Notes: a model not told the origin generated them from the sequence alone. Positions 1 to 9,886 are shown, numbered from the stretch's first letter. The stretch is DNA of 64,000 nt from Cinclus cinclus (GCF_963662255.1 NC_085059.1:3086501-3150500), one strand, 5' to 3'. Made by a program: numbers and translations.

Positions 1-146
1 TTAATCTATAGCCTCTAGATTTTTACTGTATAGGTCCCAGGTTGTTAACAGTATAGTCTTCCTTGTAAATATGTTCTAGAAATTGTTGTTGTTGCTGTTG
101 TTGTTAGAAGGAAAATGTTCTTCAAATGTTTGGCTGAACTTTGTTC
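1..146 (+). repeat. Macrosatellite, end of the unit preceding U1
   Basis: This is the AT-rich 3' end of a unit. It holds the stretch that in other units lies between the CTTC tract and the AATAAA signal, including a short GTT microsatellite near 87-103. It would be the 3' UTR of a copy of the repeated ORF lying left of the window. No gene is seen in it. Confidence 0.85.
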
Positions 147-152
147 AATAAA
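147..152 (+). promoter_or_regulatory. Poly(A) signal AATAAA ending the upstream unit's transcript
   Basis: A canonical AATAAA lies in an AT-rich context. The same signal recurs at 13101, 17846, 22590, 27273, 32166, 37139, 47086, 51835, 56513 and 61257. It lies about 410-415 nt after the stop codon of the repeated ORF wherever the CTTC tract is short. The constant position supports use as a 3' end, but this is inference without RNA data. Confidence 0.5.
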
Positions 153-255
153 TACTATTTCTTATTAAAACCTCGCCTCTCTTTGCAATTCCTTTGGGCA
201 ACGTTTGCACAGTGCTGGTTTCCACTTGCTCATGGTTCCTGGGGCTGCAGGTCCC

Positions 256-436
256 TGGGGGTGCGCGCACAGCCAGCCCTGGCTGAGAGTCCCTGTGCAG
301 GGGGGTCCCACTGAGCCAGCACTGCTGTTCCTGGGGCACAGCAGTGTCCCCGAGGGCAAAGCTGTCACCAGCAGAGAGGGAGCTCTGACAGCAGCAGGCC
401 CTGCAGCAACGCCACCAAAGCAAAGGAAACCTCCTG
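256..436 (+). repeat. Inverted-repeat arm 1 (U1)
   Basis: The reverse complement of this stretch aligns at roughly 80% by eye with arm 2 (10455-10630 in U1), across a shared core around cagagggagctctgacagc. Arm 1 lies just downstream of each poly(A) signal and arm 2 about 1.2 kb upstream of each ORF, so each ORF is bracketed by the two arms. They may be two oppositely oriented copies of an older dispersed repeat. Confidence 0.7.
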
Positions 437-1651
437 ACACCCTTCCTGCTGCGGCCACAGGGACTCCTGGGCAGGAGCCAGCATCAGGCACAGGGATGCA
501 ACATCCACCTCCATGCTCTGAAGGTCTCGACAGCCTTGGCAAGTCTGGGACCTGCACCCGGGCTGCTGCAGGGGCTGATGTTTAAGGCTTGCAGCCTCCA
601 AAGCCTCTGGGCTTTGCTTCCCCCGCTGCCTTCCATTGCCCTGTGCCCAGGATCCTCACCCCCTGCCCGTGTTCCTGCTGCTGCCAGCAGCCCCCAGAGC
701 CCCTCACTCCCTGAGCATCCCCATCACAGGGAGCACTGGCAAATCCCACACGCTTCACAAAGCAAACTCCCCCACAGTAACCAAACCACTCTTTGGTCAG
801 AGGGTGCCAAGGGGAAGCTCAGCACCAGCTGCCGTTTAAAGCATGCTTTCAAAAGTGGGTTCAGGCACTCTGGCAGTGCCTGCTGCGCAGCTGAGGCTGT
901 GGGGACACAGCACTGGCTCAGGCCAGCCCTCAGCCCCTCACAGCTCATGCCAAGGGCCCAGCCAACAAAGCAGTTTCACACCACTTGCTGCAGCTATTTC
1001 AAAGGCCTAAATGTCATTCGCAGGAGCCATTTAGTTGCCAACTCAGTGTCCGTGTCCTGGCAGGAGAAGCCACCAAGGGGCCTCTGCATGTGCACTCAGG
1101 GCACTTCCACTGCCATCCCAAAGGGATCGCAAAGGACAGGGCTCTTCTTTCAGCACTGCTGAGCTCCTCACGCAGCATTGAAGTCTCAGGAAGAGACAAG
1201 AATTGAGTGCACCAGGGAAGTTGGCCTCGAAGAAAACGCATCAATCCCACGGCCCACCCAAGCCAACGGCCTGCATGTCTGTACCTTCTCCTCCTTCTCT
1301 CTTCTCTGCTGTCACTTTGCCCCTTCTCTCTGTCCGGGAGCTTGGCCTCTCAGACAAATAAAAGATGTGCATCCACACCTAGGCACGGCATAGATGTCTT
1401 ACACAACTGTCCCTTCTTCCCCGACAGCTGCAAATCCTACAGCTGCCAGACCTCATCCCTTGCTCCTAGAAAGGGAGACAAGACTTTCCATTCTAATCCA
1501 TTGCCCAGCCCTAAGTCAACGACACAGTCAGTAGAAATAGCTGTGAAATCCCCGGCAGGAACCTGCCAGAAGAGCTACAGCTGTGGAGGGGGAAGCAGCA
1601 AACTCCCACTCCCACCCCCACCACTGCTTTGGACTCCTTACCAGCTAAAAC
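437..1651. other. Unit segment without a recognisable gene
   Basis: This is GC-rich single-copy-per-unit sequence. ORFs up to about 200 codons exist in several overlapping frames but show no conserved domain, no consistent start context and no preferred strand, so they look like by-products of low stop-codon density. A second AATAAA lies at 1357-1362 in a CT-rich context and recurs in every complete unit. Confidence 0.6.
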
Positions 1652-1657
1652 ATATCC
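1652..1657 (+). repeat. Target-site duplication of ERV1, left copy (atatcc)
   Basis: The bases atatcc directly precede the TG of the 5' LTR and are repeated at 8817-8822 directly after the terminal CA. The empty site can be read in U4 near 24087-24092, where the same six bases occur once. Confidence 0.9.
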
Positions 1658-2018
1658 TGTTTTAATGCACATTTATGGTTTTGTTTTGCACTGAGGATGG
1701 GTTGTTCTGTTTGCCCATGGGTTTGTATCCTGGTTGTCCCCTTCCCTTAACCCCTCCCTTTCCCCTGGCCAGCCCTGAGTGTGAACAACCCCTGTGACCC
1801 GGGGTTTCTTCGCCCTTGAGTTGGGATTGAAAATACCCCACGTTTCCCATGCTATCTCTCTTCTCCCTGCAACCCTTCAGGACAATAAACTCGGATCATT
1901 CCGGGAAGGAGGGCCCCCTCTAATTTTTTACCTTTGTCCTTGTCAGATAAAAATCCCCCATCTCTCTGACCCTGAGCTATCCCAGGCACGTCAGAGAGAC
2001 CACGGGGAAGATCCGACA
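1658..2018 (+). repeat. ERV1 5' LTR
   Basis: It is 361 bp, begins TGTTTTAATGC and ends GATCCGACA. It pairs with the 3' LTR at 8455-8816. A poly(A) signal AATAAA sits at 1884-1889; in the 3' LTR the same position reads aaaaaa, so the signal is lost there. No clear TATA box is visible. Confidence 0.92.
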
Positions 2019-2021
2019 AGT

Positions 2022-2039
2022 TGGCGCTCCGCCTTGAAG
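2022..2039 (+). promoter_or_regulatory. ERV1 primer-binding site (candidate)
   Basis: The sequence TGGCGCTCCGCCTTGAAG starts three bases after the LTR end, where a PBS is expected, and opens with TGG, the complement of tRNA CCA. The TGGCGC start resembles lysine-type sites but the remainder does not match. I cannot assign the primer tRNA. Confidence 0.55.
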
Positions 2040-2731
2040 GCTTTCTCACAGAAGTTTGAGAGCCTCTTGCTCTGGGCTGGAGTCCTATCTAAGGATTCAT
2101 TAAGCCTTTTGGATTGCTCAGCTCCTTTCTAGCACGAAATTGCTTTCTGCGCAATATTCTGCTAGAAAGGGACAAACTGGTAGCTTGCTTTGGAGCCCAA
2201 CAAGTCAGCTGGGGACAAGGGACTTTTCTTTGCAGCACTTTGGATGACCCAAGCCTCTAGGAAGGGGTGAGTGACCCTTGCAGCAGGCAGGGACCCCAAA
2301 AGGAGCCGGGGGGGTGGGGAGGGGGTCGGTCGGAAGACGGGTGTGGCAGCATAGCCAGCGTGTGGCCCCTTCTAACCCGGGGTTAGGGGGCAACAGCTGC
2401 CTGTTTTCTGGTTTTTCTGACTGCAAGAAAAGGTAGATTGTTTGCATAGTTTGCATTTAACAGTACGGGCTCTAAGCTTTCTGCGCAACAGAGGAGTTTA
2501 TATTCCCAAATTGGGGAAATTTTACATAGTGGATAAGTTAGGACTTCTAAAAGATGTTTAAAGCATTTTGTGTGTTGGCTATCTATTCAGTTCCCTCAGT
2601 TTACCCTGCAGAATGTAAATTCAAGCTCCTCTTGGGACAAAATGGGGGATCTTTTAACATGAAAAATAGAAGATGGAGAGGAATCACTTTGTCAGTTCCT
2701 CCCAATATTCCTAAAAGTTCGCAAAGAATTG
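2040..2731 (+). other. ERV1 leader and degraded 5' gag region
   Basis: This is the untranslated leader. A good splice-donor-like GTGAGT lies at 2267-2272. Since the element has no env, the donor may be a relic. From about 2500 the sequence may include a decayed matrix region: a short frame opens at 2554-2814 but I cannot match it confidently to the ERV2 matrix. Confidence 0.45.
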
Positions 2732-4711
2732 ATGAAGAGAGAACTGAAAAGACAGCCACGGGAAACCCATCTGACTTTCCCTATCCCTTCTCCTCTCTCC
2801 CCCTCTGCCCCTGAATTGAAAAGGACGCATGGGTCTCCCCCGGATGTTCAGGAAGCCTGCCATAGCCGTGGTTTCCCAGAACAGTATCCAGGCCATGTGG
2901 CCGATCCCCTGGGCGTCTCTCAATACCAGGGGGGAGTCCACCATGGCGGCGGCCACGTGTTTGATCCCCCAGGTTACCTTCCTTCTTCCCAAAATTCCTA
3001 TTTCCCGCCTGCACCTGCCCCTAACCCTTCCTCCTCCAATAACCCTTTCCATCCCTCCGACCCGCCCCCTCCCTCCTCCAGGTACCTGCCCTGCATGGCG
3101 TCACCCTGCGGCCCCGCCCCCAGGTGTTGCAATCCCGCTTCCCACCGTCCCCCTTCCCACCCGGGTGGCTCGGGCCCCTCCCCTACTGTTTCCTGTGCTT
3201 GCCCTCAGGGTCGCCACGGGAACGGGGGCGGGGAACAGAGAGCCTGCCCTCCGAGCTGCCGCGGGGAGCGGGGCGGGACCATCCCCTCTCACACACCCTG
3301 CGGGGCGGGGAGAATTGTCCCTCCGGATTCCCAAGCGGGGGAAATAAACCCATTCCCGGTCCACGCGGCAGGCGGGGGTCGGCAGCCTCCCGGGTCCGGC
3401 GTGGGGGGCGATGGCCAGCAGCTCCCGGAACCCTACGGGGGTGGGGGGGGGAAACGGGTCCTCCTCCGAGCTGCCGCGAGTGTGGGGACGGGCGAGGGGG
3501 GTTCCCACCCCCCGGCTGCCATGCGGGGTGGGGTGAAACCCTTCCCGGTTCCCGAGGGGAGGGAAGTCTCTCCTCCCTGGATTGCCGCGGCTGCGGGGCA
3601 GGGAGCAGCCCTGCTCCGGGCCGCCCCGGGGGTGCCGGCACTGGCCATGCCCACCCTGCCGGCCCCTGCGGGGGAAGGGCTGGCCCTGCTCCCGGCTGCC
3701 TCGGGGGGGGCAGCGGGGGCCGTGTCCCACCTCCCAGCCCTCCCGGGAGTGGGGGGAGTGGGGGGAAACCCTGGGAATCAGGAGCCCGGGGATCGGAACC
3801 TGGAACAAAAAAACATACCATCGGTTGCTCCTGTTATATACGCAGGAAGGAGAAATGAAATTAGACAATTCCAAAATTTTTCATCTCAAACTTTTAGGGA
3901 ACTTTGCAAAATTCAAAAAGAATTTGGCCGCAATAGTGAAATCTTTAAAGGGATGTTGAAAGCTACCCTACCATCCAATGAATTAGTTCCAGCTGATCTT
4001 CGAGATCTTTTCAAGTGTTTCCTGAGCCCCTCAGAGTTTGATATGTGGGAAAACATTTGGAAGAGATCTCTGAAGGGACTGCTAAAGGAACTTCTACAAA
4101 GTAGCCAAAATGCAGTAGACACAGATGGAAATCCCGTAACTCTAGAATATTTATGTGGGGAAGGGGAGTGGTCTAACCCTGACGATCAAGTCAGAGTACT
4201 AACAAAATGGATTCTAACAAACATCTGTGAAGTAGCAGAAAAGGTTTTTAACCAGCTGCCTACTTCAGAGACCACGGGTAGTTATACTAATGTTAAACAG
4301 TTTACTTCTGAGCCCTTTTTACAGTTTGTTGATGGCCTTGGAGAACAGATCCAAAGACAAGTGCAGAATCCCTTAGCACAAGAGGAACTCATTTAGGAGT
4401 TGGCCCAGAGAAATGCTAATGAGGCCTGTCCAAGAGTGATCCTGGGCCTGCCTCCAATGCCACCACCTACTTTACCAGAGATTATAGAGGCATGCACCAG
4501 GAACGCAGAGCTGTTCAGTGGGCCAGAAAGAAGGCTTGGACTACCAAACCCAAGAACTGCACCAGCCGTAACATCAGGAGTAAAGAAGCAGCCCATGACA
4601 CCAGAACAGCTTCAGCACATCATCTGCTTCCACTGCAGAAACCCAGGACACTTCGCCAGAGACTGTCCACAAAGCCAACAGCAAAACAAACTCAACCAAC
4701 AAAAAAACTAA
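2732..4711 (+). pseudogene. gag: ERV1 gag, interrupted by a stop
   Basis: This is the structural polyprotein of a beta-like retrovirus. The ATG at 2732 opens a frame that runs to an amber codon TAG at 4394-4396, then continues in the same frame to TAA at 4709-4711. A Pro-rich stretch comes first, then a very GC-rich, internally repetitive block (about 3060-3790) that translates to Gly/Pro/Ala-rich sequence. Capsid follows (about 3810-4400) with a degenerate major homology region near 4294-4345 (Q, E, F and FVDGL visible). Nucleocapsid has a single CCHC knuckle at 4625-4666 (CFHC...H...C). The true initiator is uncertain because a normal matrix domain is not recognisable upstream. The TAG lies inside the capsid region, so the full Gag cannot be made without readthrough. 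Confidence 0.85.
4702..4708 (+). promoter_or_regulatory. ERV1 gag-dut/pro frameshift heptamer A AAA AAC
   Basis: AAAAAAC sits in the gag frame as A AAA AAC, immediately before the gag stop TAA (4709-4711). A -1 slip leads into the frame that carries the dUTPase-like region. This is the classical betaretroviral gag-pro slippery sequence. Confidence 0.85.
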
Positions 4712-5052
4712 ATTTAAAGTGCGTACCCGCAACTGACAGAACTGCGCGCAAAGATATAAATGCAGCGGGCTCCACACTGGCAGAAGCCTCTCTCTTGACC
4801 GAAAAGGGGGAGGAAGGGAAACAGGGTGTGGGAATGCAAAATGAATGTTTGTTTAAAAAAGTTAAGCAGCCGCAAGGCCATTTTAGGCTTATAACTACCA
4901 AAGGTTTTCATTTCAGGTCTACTGACTGGACAGTCATTGCAGTGGACCTGCCAGACAACTTACAGGACGTGACGTTAAACCACAGGGAACTGGACAGTGA
5001 GTATTTTGTTACTGGGGACACAGTACACCCACACCCCTGGAAATTGAGATAG
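4709..5052 (+). pseudogene. ERV1 dUTPase-like (dut) region, frameshifted
   Basis: The reading frame reached by a -1 slip from gag runs to TAG at 5050-5052. Its second half has the strand pattern of a retroviral dUTPase upstream of protease. The final dUTPase-like stretch (around PFYLAEGQIIAQAIPIP, about 5118-5168) lies in another frame that continues into protease. A frameshift therefore lies at about 5020-5050. Catalytic dUTPase motifs are too decayed to identify one by one; activity is not expected. Confidence 0.6.
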
Positions 5053-5057
5053 CTCCC

Positions 5058-5558
5058 ATGACCATCAAGGGAAACATAAGTAGCCTCATTCTCCTGGCAA
5101 GATGTCCCCAAACACCATTCTATTTGGCTGAAGGGCAAATCATTGCCCAGGCAATTCCTATTCCAGCAGAGATCCCAGTAGATGGAAAATCACCTGAAGT
5201 CTACTGGGCAGAAGTGGTGGGTGAGGACAAACCCTCTATGGCATGCAACCTGACCCGTGGATCAGATCATCTCCATGTGGAAGGGCTGCTTGACACAGGG
5301 GCAGATGTGACAATCATACCCGAAAGGATGTGGCCGTCACATTGGGACCTGCAACCCGTGGCAGGCAAAATCCAGGGTATAGGAGGGATAAAATTGGCAA
5401 AAGTCTCAAAAAGCATTGTGCAGATTGAGGGACCAGACGGAAAATTGGCCAGTGTCCGTCCATTTGTTACAGACTGCAAGTGCCCCCTATGGGGGAGAGA
5501 CACCATGTCCCAGTGGGGGGTCAAATTAGTTATCCCTAAGACTCCCCAGGATTTTTAA
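5058..5558 (+). pseudogene. pro: ERV1 protease (pro)
   Basis: This is an aspartic protease of the retropepsin family, which cleaves Gag and Gag-Pol after dimerising. The active-site triad context DTGADVT is at 5292-5312 and the C-terminal motif WGRD at about 5491-5502. The frame is open from upstream of 5058, includes the tail of the dUTPase-like domain, and ends at TAA 5556-5558 directly after the GGATTTT slip site. The protease part itself shows no stop, but it can only be reached through the damaged dut frame. Confidence 0.8.
5549..5555 (+). promoter_or_regulatory. ERV1 pro-pol frameshift heptamer GGATTTT
   Basis: In the pro frame the bases read G GAT TTT, followed at once by the stop TAA. 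Pol continues in the -1 frame. The heptamer resembles the known MMTV pro-pol site G GAU UUA, and the identical arrangement is present in ERV2 at 40996-41002. Confidence 0.75.
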
Positions 5559-8307
5559 TGGCGGCCACTGTAGAGCGCCCTGCCCAAAAGTTAACATGGT
5601 TAAATGACACTCCAATTTGGGTACACCAGTGGCCGCTTAGCAAAGAAAAGCTTAAGGCGCTTGAAGAGCTCGTAGAGGAGCAATTGGCAAAGGGCCACAG
5701 AGAAGAAACAACTAGCCCTTGGAATTCCCTGGTCTTTGTGATAAAGAAACCAGGGAAAGACAAGTGGCATCTTCTCCATGATCTCTGGGAGATAAACAAA
5801 GTAATTAAGGACATGGGGTCACTCCAGCCTGGGATGCCTTCTCCAAAAATGCTTCCCCAAAATTGGCAATTGGCTGCCCTGGACATCAAGGACTGTTTCT
5901 TCCAAATTCCCCTCCACCCAAAGGATGCTCCGCGGTTTGCCTTTTCGGTACCCACCACTAATCGAGAAGCCCCAGGGAAGAGGTACCACTGGAAAGTCCT
6001 TCCCCAGGGAATGAAGTGCAGTCCCTCCATCTGCAAGTGGTATGTAGCCTCGTTGCTTTCCCCGGTGCGTGCTGAAAAGGGGGAGGCCATTATCCTACAC
6101 TACATGGAAGATGTACTTGTGTGTGTTCCCCCAATGACACTATACTCCAAGACACACTTGACCTAGTGGTTAAAGTCTTAACCTCTGCTGGATTTCAATT
6201 GCAGGAGGACAAGGTCCAAAGGATGCCACTTTGGAGGTACCTGGGCTTGGAAATAACTGCGCGCACCATTGTGCCGCAAAGATTGGCAATTAATAACAAT
6301 CCAAAAACCCTAGCAGATCCCCATTCCTTGTGTGGGTCTTTGAACTGGGTCAGGCCCTGGCTAGGCCTCACCAATGAGGACCTAAGCCCCCTCCTCAATT
6401 TATTAAAGGGGGAGAGAGAGCTGGATTCTCCCAGAGAACTGACCCCAGAGGCAAAAACAGTCATAGAAAAAGCAGAAAAAGCTTTGGGCACAAGGCAAGC
6501 TCACCGGTATCACCCCGAGCTGCCCTTTAAATTTATTATCCTGGGAAAGCTGCCACACCTGCACGGTTTGATATTTCAGTGGACCAAAGGGCAAAAAGAT
6601 TCACGTTCAATCATAGAGTGGATTTTCCTTTCACGTGCAAGACCCAAAACCATCACTAAGCCACAAGAGCTAATAGCTCAGCTGATTTGTAAGGCAAGAG
6701 TAAGACTTTGTGAGCTGGCTGGTTGTGACTTTGCATGTATTCACCTCCCGGTCAAGCTTTCAAAGGAAGGAAAGAACTCTCCTGAGAAACTGACCAAAGA
6801 AATGTTTGAGCACCTGCTTCAGAGCAATGCCAACCTGCAGCTGTCCCTGGATAGCTACAGTGGACAAATATCAGTCCACGCCCCATCTCACAAGCTGTTC
6901 AATGAGGAATTCCACCTCATTCCTTGTGAAAAAAGGAGCCGTAGGCCACTCAAAGCTCTCACAGTGTTCACTGATGTGTCTGGAGCATCCCACAAGTCGG
7001 TGATGACTTGGAGAAATCCACAAACTCAAAATTGGGAAGCTGAGGTTGAGTTTGTGGAGGGTTCGCCCCAGATAGCAGAACTGGCCGCAGCTGTGAGAGC
7101 CTTTGAGAAGTTCTCGGAGCCAATTAACTTGGTAACCGACTCAGCCTATGTAGCTGGGGTGGTATCCAGAGCAAAGCAGGCAGTTCTCAAGGACATCGAG
7201 AACGAGCAGCTCTTCAGGTTGCTCTCCAGACTAATCTATTTGGTTTCGCATAGAGAGCACCTGTTCTATGTGATGCATGTAAGGTCACACACCGATCTGC
7301 CAGGTGAAATTGCAGAAGGGAATCATAAGGCAGACTCCCTTGCTGCCCCAGCTGAGAAAGCACGCCTCCCTGACAATTTTCCAACAGGCAAAGCTGAGCC
7401 ACCAGCAGTACCATCAAAATGTGCCAGGTCTGATCCGTCAGTTCCAGCTAACACGGAGTCAGGCTCGAGCCATTGTGGCCACCTGTCCCAGCTGCCAGCT
7501 CCAGGCCATGCCTTCGCTGGGTGTAGGGGTTAACCCCCGAGGCCTTGGCAGCTGTGAGGTGTGGCAGACAGACATCACACACATACCCAGTTTTGGTCGC
7601 CTCAAATATGTACTTGTAAGCATTGATACATATTCGGGTGCAGTTGATGCCTCTGGCCACGCAGGAGAAAAGGCTGTGCATGCCAAACAACACCTAGTGC
7701 AAGCCTTTTCAGTGCTGGGGATCCCTAGGGAAATCAAAATGGACAATGGCCCAGCGTACACATCCAAGGAGTTCCTAGAGTTTGTTCAGCAGTGGGGAGT
7801 GGAACATAAAACTGGCATCCCCCACTCCCTCACATCCAAGGTGTGATCGAGCGTGCCCACCAGACGCTCAAACAGGTCCTGGCTAGACAGAGTAGTTCAA
7901 CTTTGTGGATGTCTCCACAGCAAAAGCTCTGTAAAGCCATGTTTACTATCCATTTTCTAAACTGTTCTTTTGAAAATATGAGTCCACCTGTGGTTCGTCA
8001 CTTTAACAGTGGCAGTCAATTCAAACTGTCCCAGCATCCACCAGTTTTGATTAGGGACCCAGAAACATGGGAAACCAAAGGTCCCTATGAGCTTGTTACC
8101 TGGGGGTGTGGTTATGCATGTGTATCCACCCCCTCAGGTTCCAGGTGGATCCCCCACAAGTGGGTGAAACCTTTTGTCCCCAAACATCCAGCTCCAGCAG
8201 AAGGGGATGACAAGCAAGTTTCAATTGCTTCAAACAGAAGACGCCGCCGAGAAGAAAACATCTCCTTGGAATGTGATTTTAACTCTAGCAAGGACACAAA
8301 CCTTTAA
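5556..8307 (+). pseudogene. pol: ERV1 pol (RT, RNase H, integrase), three frameshifts
   Basis: Domains in order are reverse transcriptase, connection, RNase H and integrase. The RT catalytic motif reads YMED (6101-6112) instead of YMDD, so one catalytic Asp is replaced by Glu. RNase H is recognisable by FTDVSG with its Asp at 6973-6975, then ELAA and TDSAYV. Integrase has its HHCC zinc region (LSHQQYHQ, then CPSCQ), core Asp codons at 7571-7573 and 7742-7744, and Glu at 7849-7851, then the C-terminal SH3-like part ending at TAA 8305-8307. Frame changes lie at about 6115-6145, 7370-7390 and 7830-7846. The product is not functional. The domain set is closest to ERV2 pol in this window. Confidence 0.92.
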
Positions 8308-8440
8308 TATGCTTTAAAAATGTTTACTTTTCCCTTTTAGAAAAAACCTAACTCCCACTCATCCCAGTGATGAACCTTATCCAATATTGCGATATCCTGA
8401 ATCGGAATGAAACCGATGCCTTTCTCGTAACTTATTAAAC
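8308..8440 (+). other. ERV1 pol-LTR spacer, no env
   Basis: Only about 130 AT-rich bases separate the pol stop from the polypurine tract. There is no room for an envelope gene and no Env-like translation in any frame. The element was either always env-less, which favours intracellular spread, or lost env before insertion. Confidence 0.8.
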
Positions 8441-8454
8441 AAAAAATGGGGAGA
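8441..8454 (+). promoter_or_regulatory. ERV1 polypurine tract
   Basis: The sequence aaaaaatggggaga abuts the TG of the 3' LTR, the usual position of the plus-strand primer. One T interrupts the purines. Confidence 0.8.
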
Positions 8455-8816
8455 TGTTGTAATGCACATTTATGGTTTTGTGTTGCACTGAGGATGGTTT
8501 GTTCTGTTTCCCCGTGGGTTTGTATCCTGGTTGCCGCCTTCCCTTAACCCCTCCCTTTCCCCTGGCCAACCCTGAGTGGCTGTGACCTGGGGTTCCTCCG
8601 CCCTTGAGTTGGGAGTGAAAATACCCGGCTATCTCCCCATTTCCCATGCTATCTCTCTTCTCCCTGCAACCCCTCAGGACAAAAAACTTGGATCATCTCG
8701 GGAAACAGAGCCTCCTCTAATTTTTGAGCTTTGTCCTTGTCAGATACAAGATCCCCCATCTCTTCGACCACGAGCTAGCCGAGGCAGGTCAGAGGGACCA
8801 GGGGGAAGATCAGACA
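8455..8816 (+). repeat. ERV1 3' LTR
   Basis: It is 362 bp, begins TGTTGTAATGC and ends GATCAGACA. It is clearly homologous to the 5' LTR but with many substitutions and small indels, and it has lost the AATAAA. The target duplication atatcc follows at 8817-8822. Confidence 0.92.
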
Positions 8817-8834
8817 ATATCCCACTCCTGCGAC

Positions 8835-9349
8835 AGGGCTCTTCTTTCAGCACTGCTGAGCTCCTCACGCAGCATTGAAGTCTCAGGAAGAGACAAGAAT
8901 TGAGTGCACCAGGGAAGCTGGCCTCCAAGAAAAGGCATCAATCCCACGGCCCACCCAAGCCAACGGCCTGCATGTCTGTACCTTCTCCTCCTTCTCTCTT
9001 CTCTGCTGTCACTTTGCCCCTTCTCTCTGTCCGGGAGCTTGGCCTCTCAGACAAATAAAAGATGTGCATCCACACCTAGGCACGGCATAGATGTCTTACA
9101 CAACTGTCCCTTCTTCCCCAACAGCTGCAAATCCTACAGCTGCCAGACCTCATCCCTTGCTCCTAGAAAGGGAGAGAAGACTTTCCATTCTAATCCATTG
9201 CCCAGCCCTAAGTCAACGACACAGTCAGTAGAAATAGCTGTGAAATCCCCGGCAGGAACCTGCCAGAAGAGCTACAGCTGTGGAGGGGGAAGCAGCAAAC
9301 TCCCACCCCCACCACTGCTTTGGACTCCTTACCAGCTAAAACAGATCCC
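8835..9349 (+). repeat. Local re-duplication of unit segment after ERV1
   Basis: Immediately after the ERV1 right flank (12 unit bases, 8823-8834) the sequence jumps back to the unit position found at 1137 and repeats 1137-1651, about 510 bp. The junction shares gac (1134-1136 and 8832-8834), a 3-bp microhomology. The right copy has aaaacagatcc where the left has aaaacatatcc and lacks a 6-bp CTCCCA-type insertion, so the two halves derive from different units. Confidence 0.85.
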
Positions 9350-9414
9350 ACTCCTGGAATTTTTTTCCATTTTTTGTTAACCACAACTACCATCAATTTA
9401 AATCCATTGAAAAC

Positions 9415-9640
9415 AAGATCACAGGAGGGGTTGCGTGGAAAGGAACCTTCAATCCCACCCAGTGCAAGCTTTGCCATGGCAGGGACACCTGCCACTGTCC
9501 CACGCTGCTCCAGCCTGGCCTTGGGCACTGCCAGGGATCCAGGGGCAGCCACAGCTGCTCTGGGCACCCTGTGCCAGCCCTGCCCATCCTGCCAGGGAAC
9601 ACTTGCTGACCCATATCCCATCTGCAGCTGCTCCCAGTGC
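9415..9640 (-). mobile_element. CR1 LINE 3' fragment, minus strand (U1)
   Basis: Read in reverse complement this matches the conserved 3' part of avian CR1 elements: the stretch corresponding to 'ccatggcagggacacctgcc', then 'cagcctggccttgggcac', 'tgccagggatcc' and 'cagctgctctgggcaccctg'. It is 5'-truncated like most CR1 copies. The left edge (aagatcacagg) corresponds to the degraded CR1 terminal repeat. It has no coding capacity. Confidence 0.85.
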
Positions 9641-9848
9641 CAACAGGTGTCACTGCATGGCCTTGGGATGATGGATCAAGAGAAAGCCCCAAGCTTTGAG
9701 CAGAGCTCCCAGTGCCTGTGCTGGGGACGTGCCACCCACCTGCCCCTCAAGCACTCAGCTGCCTCGCAGCCAGATGGACTGTCCAACGGGTAAAGCACTC
9801 CCAGAGGATCAAACCCTGGTCACTGCACCAATGACAAGGTCTTTATTG

Positions 9849-9886
9849 GGAAAAGAAATGTCGAAGCACAGCGACATTTCTTTTCC
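9849..9886. repeat. Perfect 15-bp hairpin, recurring in every unit
   Basis: Arms ggaaaagaaatgtcg (9849-9863) and cgacatttcttttcc (9872-9886) are exact reverse complements around the 8-nt loop aagcacag. The same hairpin is at 15106-15143, 19848-19885, 29276-29313, 34169-34206, 49089-49126, 53837-53874, 58515-58552 and 63259-63296. In U4 (24593-24630) the right arm is mutated (caacatttc). U7 lost the region. Function is unknown; a MITE-like relic or an RNA structure is possible. Confidence 0.85.

Larger units (their letters stand above)
1658..8816 (+). mobile_element. ERV1: env-less class II (beta-like) endogenous retrovirus
   Basis: The provirus is complete in outline: 5' LTR (1658-2018), PBS-like site, gag, dUTPase-like region, protease, pol, polypurine tract and 3' LTR (8455-8816). 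It begins TG and ends CA. A 6-bp target duplication, atatcc, flanks it at 1652-1657 and 8817-8822; this length fits alpha- and betaretroviruses. The gag-dut junction has A AAA AAC and the pro-pol junction GGATTTT, a betaretroviral layout. It is inactive: a stop in gag, a frameshift in dut, three frameshifts in pol and a changed RT catalytic motif. The two LTRs differ at dozens of sites plus indels, so it is an old insertion. Confidence 0.93.

Noticed and set aside
205..1665. Overlapping ORFs of 60-208 codons between arm 1 and the ERV1 insertion
   Set aside because: They occur on both strands and in several frames of GC-rich sequence, have no recognisable domain, and differ between units by frame-changing indels.
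3101..3874. Minus-strand ORFs of 212 and 257 codons in ERV1 gag
   Set aside because: They are shadows of the GC-rich repetitive gag block; the plus strand carries the recognisable capsid continuation.
4394..4396. In-frame TAG in ERV1 gag as a programmed readthrough stop
   Set aside because: It lies within the capsid region, not at gag-pro, and ERV2 has a different stop codon (TAA) at a different residue. Random decay explains both.
9849..9886. Hairpin as a bacterial-type terminator or attachment site
   Set aside because: There is no U-tract and the context is eukaryotic. No integrase or phage gene is associated with it.
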